Assembly (NCBI RefSeq): GCF_001667115.1
Contig: NZ_LZIJ01000090.1
Location: forward strand, 62,001 to 126,000
Direction of reading: 5' to 3'
Length of the DNA: 64,000 bases
From: Mycobacterium sp. 852002-51163_SCH5372311
Lineage (GTDB): Bacteria; Actinomycetota; Actinomycetes; Mycobacteriales; Mycobacteriaceae
In this document: positions 1 to 8,208 of the stretch, piece by piece
Layout of the letters: every line of letters starts with the position of its first letter
Numbering within the stretch: the stretch's first letter is position 1
Translations under genes and position numbers: made by a program
The notes under the pieces: generated by a model
What the model saw: only the letters and a program-made list of their open reading frames with translations
What the model was told of the DNA's origin: nothing
Databases searched by the model: none

Positions 1-1
1 G

Positions 2-394
2 ATCGACTCGTCGGGGATGCTGCAGGACGCGGAAGGCGACCCCGTACGTGCCGTAGGCGACAGCTTCGTCGTCCACATGGATCGCGAGGCGCTCAACGAC
101 TTCCCGCAATTGGGCAAGTATGACGTCACCGTCGAGATCACCGACTTCGAACCGGATCGGCTGATCGCGTGGACGATCCTCGGCCAGATCCGGCCCCAGA
201 TCGGGCACGTCTACGGCTACCGGCTGCAACCCACCGACGACGGTGCCGCCACTGTCGTCACCTCGTTCTACGACTGGACGAACATCGACCCGAAGTGGCG
301 CGACGCCGGAATCTTTCCCGTCCTGTCCGAGGGTGCGCTGCGGGCGACCCTGGGCATCCTCGACCGTACCGTGCGGCGCGGCTATCCAAGATGA
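2..394 (+). CDS. SRPBCC-family protein, 5' truncated by window edge
   Basis: The frame is open from the first bases of the window and ends at TGA 392-394, so the N-terminus lies outside. The visible 130 or so residues look like the C-terminal part of a polyketide-cyclase/START-like (SRPBCC) fold: alternating beta-strand text such as VTVEITDFEPDRLIAW and TVVTSFYDWTNID, followed by a long C-terminal helix. Such proteins bind hydrophobic ligands in a deep pocket; substrate and reaction cannot be told from this fragment. An internal ATG at 17 is a poor start candidate because the frame continues upstream of it. It converges on the TetR gene with a 15-base gap. Confidence 0.6.
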   Translation: MDSSGMLQDAEGDPVRAVGDSFVVHMDREALNDFPQLGKYDVTVEITDFEPDRLIAWTILGQIRPQIGHVYGYRLQPTDDGAATVVTSFYDWTNIDPKWRDAGIFPVLSEGALRATLGILDRTVRRGYPR

Positions 395-409
395 TCTCCC
401 GACAACCGC

Positions 410-1000
410 TTATTTGCGCGCCAGCGCATGCCAAGCCAAATCGGCGATGGCGGCGCAGTATTCGTCGTCGATGACGTCGTTCGAGTAGAGCGCGCGAACA
501 TACATCGGTGCCATCACGATTTGCACGGCGGCCACGGGGTGCACTCCGGCGCGCAATTCGCCGCGTTCCCTCGCCCGATCCACGATCGCACGCAAGACGG
601 CGAAACGCCGCCGCCAGAAGATCATTCGAGTGCCCTCGTCGTGACGCCCCCGACCATCCATGACCAGCGCACGGACCAATGTCCGCCCGACTTCGGTGTT
701 GACCTGATCGGTCGCGCTGCGAGCCAGTGCCAGCAGGTCGCCACGCAGCGAGCCCGTGTCGGTCACCGAACGCAACGTCTCGTTGTCACCGAGCGCGGCA
801 TCGACAATCAGGCGCTGCCGATCGCCCCAGTAGCGGTACACCGTCGCGGTATCGAGGTGGTGCCGCTCCGCCATTGCCTCGACGCTGAACCGTTCGACAC
901 CCCAGCGGGCCAACTCGTCGAATACTGCCGGCATCACCCGCGCCCGGACATCCGCGGGAATGGATCGCACCGAGTCATTGGGTCGTTGCGGCGGTTGCAT
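410..1000 (-). CDS. TetR/AcrR family transcriptional regulator
   Basis: A 196-residue protein with an N-terminal helix-turn-helix around residues 35-70 (FSVEAMAERHHLDTATVYRY). The motif LDTATVYRYWGDR is typical of TetR recognition helices. The rest is an alpha-helical ligand-binding domain of unknown specificity. ATG at 998-1000 is the start. It lies downstream of and co-directional with the acyl-CoA ligase, about 120 bases away, so it may control that lipid operon; this is inference. The upstream gap contains an AT-rich stretch with TTTTCGAATTAATCG that could hold its promoter or operator. Confidence 0.85.
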   Translation of the reverse strand: MQPPQRPNDSVRSIPADVRARVMPAVFDELARWGVERFSVEAMAERHHLDTATVYRYWGDRQRLIVDAALGDNETLRSVTDTGSLRGDLLALARSATDQVNTEVGRTLVRALVMDGRGRHDEGTRMIFWRRRFAVLRAIVDRARERGELRAGVHPVAAVQIVMAPMYVRALYSNDVIDDEYCAAIADLAWHALARK

Positions 1001-1121
1001 GCATGTGTCTTTACCCGAACCGTTTTCGAATTAATCGTGTGGCGTGGCCGCCCAGGCTGCGTTTGCGAGCGGCACCGGCGCACGCGGACTCAAACATGTT
1101 GTGCGGCATCGACAACACTCG

Positions 1122-2693
1122 TCAGCCGAAGGCGTCGCGAAGGTCTTTCTTGATCACTTTTCCGAACTGGTTGCGCGGTAGGTCGTCGACCACCACGAGC
1201 CGCTCAGGGAATTTGTAGCGGCTCAGCCCGCGCGAACGGCAGTGTTCCGCCAGGGATTCCAACGACACCCCATCGGCCGATTGAGGTACCACCACGGCGC
1301 ATACCCGCTCGCCGCTGTCGCGGTCGGGCACGCCGATGACCGCGACGTCGGCGACCGCGGGATGGGTGGCGAGAACATTCTCGACCTCCAAAGCCGAGAC
1401 GTTCTCCGCGTTGCGGATGATGGCATCTTTGATGCGGCCCGTGACGCGGACATTGCCATCCGCGTCGATCAGCCCGAGATCGCCGGTGCGCAACCAGCCT
1501 TCGCTGTCAAATGCTTCGGCGTCAAGCGTTGCATCCGCATAGCCGAGGAAGCATTGCGGTCCTTTGAGCCACAATTCACCTTCCTGCCCGACGGGAACTT
1601 CGGCTTCCCGTTCGTCCACGACACGGACCTGGACCCCTGACACCGGCGCACCCACTGTGTGGTCGAGCACCTCCGGCGCGGCACTGAGGGACGGCGAAGT
1701 CGCGACCGGGAACTCGGTAAGCCCCCAGGCGTTGGCTATGCCGGCAACCGATAAGGTTTCGCGCATCTGACGCCCCAGGTCGGCGGTGATGGGCGCGCCG
1801 CCCGCCAGGCAGCCGCGCAGGGACGGGAAAAGCGGCGCTTCGCCATGGGCACGTTGAGCCTCCAGGTATGCCACGAAAAACGGTGTCGCGGTACCGAGGA
1901 ACGTCGGGTTGTGGGCCGCGACCCGCAGCGGTGTGGTTGCCGGTTCGAAGGTGTCGAACAGCACCAGCCGCATGCCGGTCAGCAAAGCGGCGGCCAGCAT
2001 CGCTGCTCCGCCGATGTGCGCGATCGGAAACGCAATCGGATTCACATCCCTGCTGGTTGCCCCGATCATGCCTACCACGCCTGCCGAGCCGGCGATCACC
2101 GATGCGTCGCTATGGCGAATCCCCTTGGGCGCTGCGGTGGTTCCCGACGAGTAGTACACCCAACGGGCATCGCCGTCGCGGCCCGGCGGGCCTCCCAGGG
2201 CATCGACGCTCGCGCGTGGCAAGCGAAGCCGATTACCGACCGGAGGCGTGGTGAGGTCGATACCGATAACCTCGAAACCTCTCTCACGGGACAACGCCCG
2301 CGCCAGCCCGCCGTGGTCGAATCCACGCCAAAAATTCGGTACCACAAGGAATTCGGTGGCGAGCTGGCCAGTGATGAAGCTGACCTCATGTTCTCGCAGT
2401 ATCGGGATTATCGGGTTCTGGACAACGCCCAGTCGCGTGAGCGCAGCCATGACAACCATGGTCTCCAAGGTGGTGGGCAGCTGCCAGGACACCAACGTCG
2501 CAGCGCCGACTCCGCGGAGGGCAAATGCGGCAGCCGTCTCGCATGCGGCGTCGTGAAACTGGCGGGTGGTCAGGCTGCGGCCGTGATCGTCGTCCAGCAG
2601 CGCCCGGTTTGGTTGGCGCGCAGCAGCTTCGGCGATCAACGTCCAGAACGACCGACCACCCGGTTGGCTGTGGACGGCGTCCTCCGTCGTCAT
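1122..2693 (-). CDS. Acyl-CoA synthetase (AMP-forming, FadD-like)
   Basis: A 523-residue class I adenylate-forming enzyme expected to activate a carboxylic acid as acyl-AMP and transfer it to CoA. The ATP-binding motif YYSSGTTAAPKG lies at residues 180-191. The hinge region carries GWLRTGDLG and GRIKDAIIRNAENVSALEVE, and the C-terminal catalytic lysine is in NQFGKVIKK (Lys512). Length is usual for FadD proteins. Substrate is not predictable. Its ATG overlaps the TGA of the thioesterase gene (ATGA at 2690-2693), so the two are co-transcribed and probably translationally coupled. Pairing a ligase with a thioesterase-fold protein suggests degradation or remodelling of a particular acyl chain. 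Confidence 0.88.
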   Translation of the reverse strand: MTTEDAVHSQPGGRSFWTLIAEAAARQPNRALLDDDHGRSLTTRQFHDAACETAAAFALRGVGAATLVSWQLPTTLETMVVMAALTRLGVVQNPIIPILREHEVSFITGQLATEFLVVPNFWRGFDHGGLARALSRERGFEVIGIDLTTPPVGNRLRLPRASVDALGGPPGRDGDARWVYYSSGTTAAPKGIRHSDASVIAGSAGVVGMIGATSRDVNPIAFPIAHIGGAAMLAAALLTGMRLVLFDTFEPATTPLRVAAHNPTFLGTATPFFVAYLEAQRAHGEAPLFPSLRGCLAGGAPITADLGRQMRETLSVAGIANAWGLTEFPVATSPSLSAAPEVLDHTVGAPVSGVQVRVVDEREAEVPVGQEGELWLKGPQCFLGYADATLDAEAFDSEGWLRTGDLGLIDADGNVRVTGRIKDAIIRNAENVSALEVENVLATHPAVADVAVIGVPDRDSGERVCAVVVPQSADGVSLESLAEHCRSRGLSRYKFPERLVVVDDLPRNQFGKVIKKDLRDAFG

Positions 2694-3538
2694 CTGGGCG
2701 GGGTCGCCGTCGGCGGAAGGAATCCGGAGTGGGCTATCGAAACGGACACACCACTGCCTACCGGCCCTTTGTGGTCCACGAGGACTGCTGAGCCGGTGGC
2801 GACTCCGTCGTTGCTGTAGTGGGTCAGCGAGGCCAGCCCGATGTGAGGGCCTTCGGGGAGCCTGCTCAGGGTGAGCGTGTAGTCGGCGTTGATGAACTGC
2901 AGGCCGTTGGTCCCCCAGTTGGCGAGCGAGGCGGTGACGTCGCCGGCCATCGCCGCCCGGGTGAAAGGGCTCAGCGGTTCGGCGTCGATCAAGGGGCGCG
3001 TTTCATGCAGCCAGGTGTATTTGCGCCCCGAACCGTCGGGCCAGTCAGGATCTGGATTCTGGACATCGGCGCCCCAGCCGTAGGTGCGCATGAAGATCGA
3101 GGGGTGAGCCCCGTCCTGCCCGAGTGGTATGGGCGGCATTCGCACCGGCGCTGTCCACACGTCGCCGTCGGGCTGGTGTCCGCGCCGCAGGAACAGCGCG
3201 CTTGCCTGCGCCACCGGGACGTCATGCTGGGTGAGAACAGCCTCGACGAGGCGCAGTCGCCGCCGGTCGTGTTGCACCCGGGTGCGCACCTCGATCGGTT
3301 CCAGTGCGGTGGGCCGGGGTAAGTCGACCGTCAGCCGCGCAGGCTGCAGTCCTGGATCGTCGACCGCGCATTCGACTGCCCAGGCCAACAGCCCTCCGAC
3401 AACGTGGCCGCTGATCGACGGACCCCAGCCGCCACGGGCGATTTTATTTGGCACGTAACGGTTTTCGTCGCGCACGAAGTACGGCATCGGCGGGATGGCT
3501 GGCAGATCGATATCTGCGGCAATGTTCGCCTCGGTCAC
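2690..3538 (-). CDS. Thioesterase-family (TesB/hot-dog-like) protein
   Basis: About 282 residues from the GTG at 3536-3538. It begins VTEANIAADIDLPAIPPMPY and shows the double hot-dog pattern of acyl-CoA thioesterase-like proteins: GWGPSISGHVVGGLLAWAVE in the first half, and LQFINADYTLTLSRLPEG with HYSNDGVATGSAVLVDHKG in the second. Predicted role is hydrolysis of or binding to acyl-CoA. An in-frame ATG at 3613 would add 25 residues that look unlike the family. I prefer the GTG because a strongly translated 17-codon ORF (3535-3588) ends on it as GTGA. It overlaps the acyl-CoA ligase start downstream. Confidence 0.72.
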   Translation of the reverse strand: MTEANIAADIDLPAIPPMPYFVRDENRYVPNKIARGGWGPSISGHVVGGLLAWAVECAVDDPGLQPARLTVDLPRPTALEPIEVRTRVQHDRRRLRLVEAVLTQHDVPVAQASALFLRRGHQPDGDVWTAPVRMPPIPLGQDGAHPSIFMRTYGWGADVQNPDPDWPDGSGRKYTWLHETRPLIDAEPLSPFTRAAMAGDVTASLANWGTNGLQFINADYTLTLSRLPEGPHIGLASLTHYSNDGVATGSAVLVDHKGPVGSGVSVSIAHSGFLPPTATPPR

Positions 3539-3588
3539 TCCGTACCCGCCAAGCCGTCGCAGCCGCAAACGCGCAGGCCAACCTTCAT
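3535..3588 (-). CDS. 17-codon upstream ORF overlapping the thioesterase start
   Basis: ATG at 3586-3588 is preceded by AAGGAG seven bases upstream, the strongest Shine-Dalgarno sequence in this leader. The ORF encodes MKVGLRVCGCDGLAGTE and stops at TGA 3535-3537, sharing bases with the thioesterase GTG (GTGA). The arrangement is that of a translation-coupling leader peptide. The CGC tripeptide is notable because cysteine-containing upstream ORFs act in attenuation in mycobacteria; with only two cysteines that link is speculative. Confidence 0.45.
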   Translation of the reverse strand: MKVGLRVCGCDGLAGTE

Positions 3589-3677
3589 GGGATGTCTCCT
3601 TTGAGGTGATCAACAGTAGACATTACAGTTCGCCTTTTGGTCGCGCGATCTCACCCGCCCGGAAGGACGCGGTCTGG

Positions 3678-4610
3678 TCAGCTAGCGGTTGCCTCGCGCA
3701 CGGCTTCGACGAGTGCGGCGATGTCACGTTCCCGGTCGCCGACAGGTAGCGGCCAATGCGTCATCCTGAGGTCGGTGACGCCGGTCTTCGCGAATGAGGC
3801 CGCAGTTGCGGCGGCGTCAGCCAGATCGGGCCGCCCATCCGCGGTGGCGCGGAGGCGCAGCGTGCCGCTGACATCGAAGCCCTTTGGGTCGCCGCCGGCA
3901 CGCTCGACCGCCGCCCGCATCCTGGCGATCCCGCCGGCTACGTCGCGCGCATCGTCGCCCCAAGGTATCCAGCCCGTTCCGAAGCGGGCCAGCCGGCGTG
4001 CGACAGCCCGGTTCGCGGTCCCGCTCACCCAGATGGGCACTCCGCCCGGTTGCACGGGTTTCGGCATTTGGTGTATGCGTTCGAAGCTCAGTCCGGCTGA
4101 GGCGTAGCTGACCTCGTTCTCCCGCCAGAGTCGCTGGCACACCTCGAGCGTTTGATCCAGAACGGCGCCACGGCTGTCGAAGTCGACCCCGGCCGCGTCG
4201 TATTCCTCACGCTGCCAGCCGACGCCGACCCCGATATCGACCCGTCCCCCCGACAGAACATCCATCGTGGCCAGGATTTTGGCCAGTACCGCCGCAGGCC
4301 GCAGGGCAGCCAGCAGAATGTTCGTCCCCAACCGGATGCGTTCGGTCCTGGCTGCGAGGTAGGTCAGCGTGGTCAGCGGTTCCAGCCAGTGACCGTCGGG
4401 CCCGGTGGGCTGGCGACCGCCCTTGGTTCCTCCGGTCTTGGGGTCCGCGTAGGCATCCATGTTCATTCCGAAGGCGATGTGCTCCGACACCAAAACGCGG
4501 TCAAAGCCGCAGCCTTCCAAGAGTTGCGCCCACTCCGTCAGGTGATCCCAGTTGGGCGGCGCCTCGGCGGAAAACGAGGGAATCCCCATCGAAAGCTGCA
4601 TCGCGGTCAC
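3678..4610 (-). CDS. LLM-class (F420-dependent) oxidoreductase
   Basis: A 310-residue luciferase-like TIM-barrel protein. Family features seen are the N-terminal strand MQLSMGIPSFSAEAPPNWDH, the LLEGCGFDRVLVSEHI helix-strand, LTYLAARTERIRLGTNILL, and GGRVDIGVGVGWQREEYDAAG near the cofactor site. Mycobacterial members typically use F420 rather than FMN; the electron acceptor substrate is unknown. The start ATG overlaps the stop of the NTF2-like gene (ATGA, 4607-4610), so both belong to one transcript. It is separated from the thioesterase gene by about 140 bases. Confidence 0.85.
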   Translation of the reverse strand: MTAMQLSMGIPSFSAEAPPNWDHLTEWAQLLEGCGFDRVLVSEHIAFGMNMDAYADPKTGGTKGGRQPTGPDGHWLEPLTTLTYLAARTERIRLGTNILLAALRPAAVLAKILATMDVLSGGRVDIGVGVGWQREEYDAAGVDFDSRGAVLDQTLEVCQRLWRENEVSYASAGLSFERIHQMPKPVQPGGVPIWVSGTANRAVARRLARFGTGWIPWGDDARDVAGGIARMRAAVERAGGDPKGFDVSGTLRLRATADGRPDLADAAATAASFAKTGVTDLRMTHWPLPVGDRERDIAALVEAVREATAS

Positions 4611-5098
4611 CGGATCCTCTCGCCGACCGGCCGGTCCTCGGTTGCATCGACGGCGACGGTGCGTTGCACTATCCGCCAGCGCCCGTCACCGCCCAGCAGA
4701 TACCGGTCGAGGTAACGGATATGCATGACGTGATTGCGTCCCGGCTGTGTCTCACCGCCACCGAAATGGTTTGCCGTGCAATACACTTCGCCGACAGCCG
4801 ACGCGCCCTCGACGACGAACAGCCCTTGCGCGACCAGGTGCGCCGTACGCGGCCAGCGCGAGACTATGGCGATGACCCGCTCGATTTCGTCGTGACCGGT
4901 CATCACCGACGGTTCCCGCCCGGGTCGTTCCACTCGCAAGGTCGCGTCCGGGGTGAACACCGCCAGCAGCGCCGCGCGGTCCCGGCGATCGACCGCTGCC
5001 GCGTACCGGCGGGACAGCGCCTCGAGTTCGCTATGGGGGACTGCCAACGAGAGATCCATGTGCTTCCACTGCCGGCCGATCAAAGACCCGTCGACCAT
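4607..5098 (-). CDS. Nuclear transport factor 2 / SnoaL-like protein
   Basis: A small alpha+beta-cone fold protein of 163 residues, or 150 if the internal ATG at 5057-5059 (MDLSLAVPHSELEALS) is used; the latter is preceded by a GGAAG and fits the family better. Motifs are LSRRYAAAVDRRDRAALLAVFTPDA and a C-terminal DGRWRIVQRTVAVDAT strand. Members act as small lyases, isomerases or ligand-binding proteins. It lies immediately upstream of the F420-type oxidoreductase with a four-base overlap, suggesting they act on the same substrate. Confidence 0.78.
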   Translation of the reverse strand: MVDGSLIGRQWKHMDLSLAVPHSELEALSRRYAAAVDRRDRAALLAVFTPDATLRVERPGREPSVMTGHDEIERVIAIVSRWPRTAHLVAQGLFVVEGASAVGEVYCTANHFGGGETQPGRNHVMHIRYLDRYLLGGDGRWRIVQRTVAVDATEDRPVGERIR

Positions 5099-5152
5099 AC
5101 CGCCTGTCGACTCCCCGCTTCGGTGGGTTCGGGTGAGACGCCCAGGTCTGTG

Positions 5153-7087
5153 CTAATCCCCGATGCGCACGAATTTCACGTCGACATCGGTGCTACCGCA
5201 GCCCGCTGCCCCCGTCAGCTCCTCGTGACCGTGCCCGCTGATCAGAGCGACCGGGTTCTGGAGCGGTTGCGGCAACGGGAACGGGACGACGATTCTCACG
5301 TGCGTCATGCCACCTTTTGCGCACGGGGCGTCGAACTCGCGGTCGTAGAACCAGTTTCCGGCGCCGAACACCATCGCCATCGCAGCAGCCGGAGGTCTGT
5401 GGAAAAGACTCATGCACCGATCGCCAGCGCGCAGACAGGTCGTTTCCACGGCATAGTCGTTCTGTTCTCTGAAGCCGTTGGGCTGCACGCTGGATTGGTG
5501 ATAGCGGCCGTGCAGGGCTTCTGCGGGCGATACCACCCGCGCCGGCAGAGTGCTTGGGCTCGGGAGGGTGGTGACATCCACATCCCCGGTGCGGGTGAAG
5601 GTCACCGTGCGCTTGTTCGCACAGCCCTTCGTCATCGTCTGGGTGGCTTCGCCGACAAAGATGCCGTCAGGATGTGGCTGCAGTGCGAAGGCCTCCCAGA
5701 CTTCGCCTTCGAGTGGGCCGCAGGTACTGGATCCCACGCTGACGGCCAGCCAATCTCCGCCGACCTGATCCAGCACAATCGCTGGCACCTGCATGGTTTC
5801 CCCGTCCAGGCGCGACGCCGTCGCGATGCACCCGGCGTTGCCGCACACCGAGCGGACAGCCCAGGTTTCCGTCGTCGGCGCCGCGCCTTTGGCGGGCTCA
5901 CCTTCCACGTTGCTGACTGAGCCGAAGTCCAGCCGGTAGATTCCGGTGAACGGACCGGTGTTGGGCGCGGTCGTGGGCGGCGCGGTGGACCTGTCGGGCT
6001 CTGTGACACTGGCCGGATTGTGTTGGCGGCTCAGCTGTGTACCCGCGAACACGCCGCCGGTGACGAGCACCGCGGCCATCGCACCTGCCAACAGACCCCG
6101 TCGCGGCGCCCGCCGCCGGTCCGGTGGCGGCACGGCGGGCGCGGTCACGCCCAATCGTGGATTCGTGGCTTTGGCGCGGAACGGAATCTGGTCGGCATAA
6201 GCGAAATTGGGGTGCAGGTATCGGTTGAGTTGCTCGGTGAATTCTCGGCAGCTGCCGAACCGAGCCGAACGCTCCTTGGCCATCGCGGTGGCGAACACCG
6301 GGTCGAGCGCGGCCAGTTCGGGCCGATAGTTACCGATGGAAGGCACCGGCGCATTCACGTGGCGGCTGATCACCACCGCAGGGTTGGCGTCACCGTAGGG
6401 TGGAACCCCGGTCAGCAGGTGAAAGGCAGTCCCCGCCAACGCATATTGGTCAGCCCGACCGTCGATCGCCTCGCCCCTCAGCTGCTCCGGGGCCGCGTAG
6501 CACACCGTGCCCACCGTGATATTCGTCTCGGTCAACCCTGCGGTGTCGTCGACGAGCCGCGCGATACCGAAGTCGGCCAGATACACTTGCCGGCCATGTC
6601 CGTCGGGATCGGTCAATAAGATGTTGGCCGGCTTGACATCTCGGTGCAGGAGCCCGCGGTAGTGGGCATAGTCGAGTGCCGAGCCTATCGCGGTGATGAT
6701 CGGCAGCGCTTCAGTCAATGGCATCCCCGCGGGGTAGTGCTCACTCAACAGTCGCGCGGCGTCGGTGCCCTCCACGTAATCCATGGAGATCCAAAACTTG
6801 CCGTCGGCTTCGCCGCGATCGTGAATTCTTACGATGTGCGGATGCGACAACCCGGCCGCCAGTTCGGCCTCGCGCTCAAAACGTCCCCGAAATTCCGAAT
6901 CGGCGGTCAGATGCGCCGGTAGCACCTTCAGCGCTTCCTCACGCGGCAACCGCGGGTGCGTAGCCAAATACACCGCACCCATCCCGCCCGTGCCCAACGC
7001 CCTCGAGATCCGGTAACCGGCGAACACGCGGCCGACCTCTAGTGACGCGGCTGACCCGTGAATCCCGTCGTTGGAGGTATCAGGCAC
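5153..7087 (-). CDS. Transmembrane Ser/Thr protein kinase (Pkn-type)
   Basis: A receptor-like eukaryotic-type kinase, 644 residues from GTG 7085-7087, which has GGAGGAAGG at good spacing; an ATG at 7144 would add 19 residues. Kinase motifs: glycine loop GTGGMGAVY (32-40), ATP-binding lysine in EEALKVL (54), [11 protein letters not shown] with catalytic Asp150, DFG (172-174) and activation segment [14 protein letters not shown] basic, proline-rich juxtamembrane stretch leads to one transmembrane helix (about 330-352). The roughly 290-residue extracytoplasmic domain with several cysteines resembles the sensor region of PknF-like kinases; its ligand is unknown. It stands alone, transcribed away from the small exported protein genes. 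Confidence 0.9.
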   Translation of the reverse strand: MPDTSNDGIHGSAASLEVGRVFAGYRISRALGTGGMGAVYLATHPRLPREEALKVLPAHLTADSEFRGRFEREAELAAGLSHPHIVRIHDRGEADGKFWISMDYVEGTDAARLLSEHYPAGMPLTEALPIITAIGSALDYAHYRGLLHRDVKPANILLTDPDGHGRQVYLADFGIARLVDDTAGLTETNITVGTVCYAAPEQLRGEAIDGRADQYALAGTAFHLLTGVPPYGDANPAVVISRHVNAPVPSIGNYRPELAALDPVFATAMAKERSARFGSCREFTEQLNRYLHPNFAYADQIPFRAKATNPRLGVTAPAVPPPDRRRAPRRGLLAGAMAAVLVTGGVFAGTQLSRQHNPASVTEPDRSTAPPTTAPNTGPFTGIYRLDFGSVSNVEGEPAKGAAPTTETWAVRSVCGNAGCIATASRLDGETMQVPAIVLDQVGGDWLAVSVGSSTCGPLEGEVWEAFALQPHPDGIFVGEATQTMTKGCANKRTVTFTRTGDVDVTTLPSPSTLPARVVSPAEALHGRYHQSSVQPNGFREQNDYAVETTCLRAGDRCMSLFHRPPAAAMAMVFGAGNWFYDREFDAPCAKGGMTHVRIVVPFPLPQPLQNPVALISGHGHEELTGAAGCGSTDVDVKFVRIGD

Positions 7088-7181
7088 GAAAAATCCTTCC
7101 TCCCGTGGCCGATCCGAATTGCTGTCCAACACAGCAGAATCCACGTCGAACGAGGTGCATGCCAGCGGATCCTGCCGGCGA

Positions 7182-7331
7182 TCAGCGCCCTAACAGACCG
7201 CAATACTGTCCGACGGGACAGCCCCCAGTCCCGTATACGGCAGACGGTTGCCCGGTGCCGGCGCCAAGTCCTGCCGCCAGCACACCGACTGCCAGCAGCG
7301 CCCCGGCGATGATCTGCTTGAGGCCGTGCAT
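7182..7331 (-). CDS. Small exported protein, about 49 residues
   Basis: Starting at ATG 7329-7331 (or GTG 7338-7340), the protein is a signal peptide, [20 protein letters not shown], followed by a short mature part ending [16 protein letters not shown]. The mature region has two cysteines that could form one disulfide. No family is recognised. Directly upstream (7395-7454) lies a 40-bp repeat-type motif shared with the CDP-alcohol phosphatidyltransferase promoter region, which supports it being a real, regulated gene. It lies between the kinase gene and a divergently transcribed exported protein. Confidence 0.55.
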   Translation of the reverse strand: MHGLKQIIAGALLAVGVLAAGLGAGTGQPSAVYGTGGCPVGQYCGLLGR

Positions 7332-7394
7332 TGTGCTCACCTTGAGTCCTTTGCCGAGTACATCCCTGCCGGGGCCGATCACGGTGACCGACAA

Positions 7395-7454
7395 CAGATA
7401 CGCTGCCGCACAACGCTTGCCACATCGTCGCGGAATTCATGCGAAATTCTTGCG
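7395..7454 (-). promoter_or_regulatory. 11-bp periodic motif plus TATCTG, copy A
   Basis: On the minus strand 7454-7415 reads CGCAAGAATTT, CGCATGAATTC, CGCGACGATGT, GGCAAGC: near-repeats at 11-bp period. TATCTG follows 14 bases later at 7400-7395. Copy B (11350-11409) matches it at 34 of 40 positions with the same distance to TATCTG. An 11-bp period is characteristic of OmpR/PhoB-type response regulator sites. It sits about 65-125 bases upstream of the small exported protein start. Confidence 0.55.
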
Positions 7455-7524
7455 TCTCGCGTGGTAAGACCGATTCGTCCAAAGCGGTCCCGTGCAGGAC
7501 GTCGCGGGCTTAGCGTTATGCACC

Positions 7525-8088
7525 ATGAGGCGTGGTTCCGCGCGCGCAATGGCCACGTTCGCCGCCACGGTGGTCGCGACGCTGTTGGTCGCGCCGGTCG
7601 GCTCAGCAGACCCGGCTGTCCAGCCGAAGGACGGTGCCCCGTGTGATGCGGCCGACCCGGATTCGCAAACGTTTGCAAAGCCTCGATCCGGTACGGCAGA
7701 GCCCGAGGTCCTGCTGTGTGTCGGGTTTCAAGGCCGGCGCTGGCAGCGGATCGACCGATTGCAGCGACCGGTGCACAGCTTCTACACGTATGGCCCGACC
7801 GAAACGCTGTACCCGGGCGACGTCAACCTGGGCGACTGGTGGGACGGCGTCGGGTCGACGACGGACGCGATATGCGTTGCGGAACAGTCATTCTCCGACG
7901 GGCGGCCATCCGAGATCAAGACGAACAACGTCGGGCAGTACTTCGGTTTCAAACTGTCGCCCGAGATGGCCAGCCTGAGCCTGAAAGGCAACTGCCGCTG
8001 GGTGATATCGCCGTGCAACGGCAAGCCCGGACCGTGCACGGCGCGCTACGTCCCGCCGACGATCGGCAGCCGCGAGCGCGATACCTGA
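7525..8088 (+). CDS. Exported protein of unknown function
   Basis: A 187-residue secreted protein starting MRRGSARAMATFAATVVATL with a clear signal peptide cleaved near VGSADPAVQ. The mature part has about six cysteines and ordinary beta-rich text (TETLYPGDVNLGDWWDGVG, KGNCRWVISPCNG), but I do not recognise a domain. ATG at 7525 is chosen over an ATG at 7492 because it begins directly at the signal peptide. A TAGCGT hexamer at 7511-7516 would place a transcript start at or near the ATG (leaderless). It is followed by a strong hairpin. Confidence 0.7.
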   Translation: MRRGSARAMATFAATVVATLLVAPVGSADPAVQPKDGAPCDAADPDSQTFAKPRSGTAEPEVLLCVGFQGRRWQRIDRLQRPVHSFYTYGPTETLYPGDVNLGDWWDGVGSTTDAICVAEQSFSDGRPSEIKTNNVGQYFGFKLSPEMASLSLKGNCRWVISPCNGKPGPCTARYVPPTIGSRERDT

Positions 8089-8125
8089 TTTCACCCGGCA
8101 CCGGCCACACCATGGTTTAGTGTGC

Positions 8126-8183
8126 CGAGCAGACGCAAAAGCACCGTTTTGCGCACGCAAACCGGTGCTTTTGCGTCTGCTCG
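8126..8183. terminator. Strong 21-bp stem hairpin (intergenic repeat/terminator)
   Basis: 8126-8146 and 8163-8183 are perfect 21-base inverted repeats (GAGCAGACGCAAAAGCACCG and complement). The 16-base spacer itself holds TTTGCG-CA-CGCAAA, so the stem can extend to a near-continuous hairpin. It lies between two co-directional genes and would terminate the upstream transcript. Similar GCAGACGCAAAA hairpins recur between mycobacterial genes as far as I recall. Confidence 0.75.
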
Positions 8184-8208
8184 CGCAACATGTCGGAGGT
8201 CTGGGACG

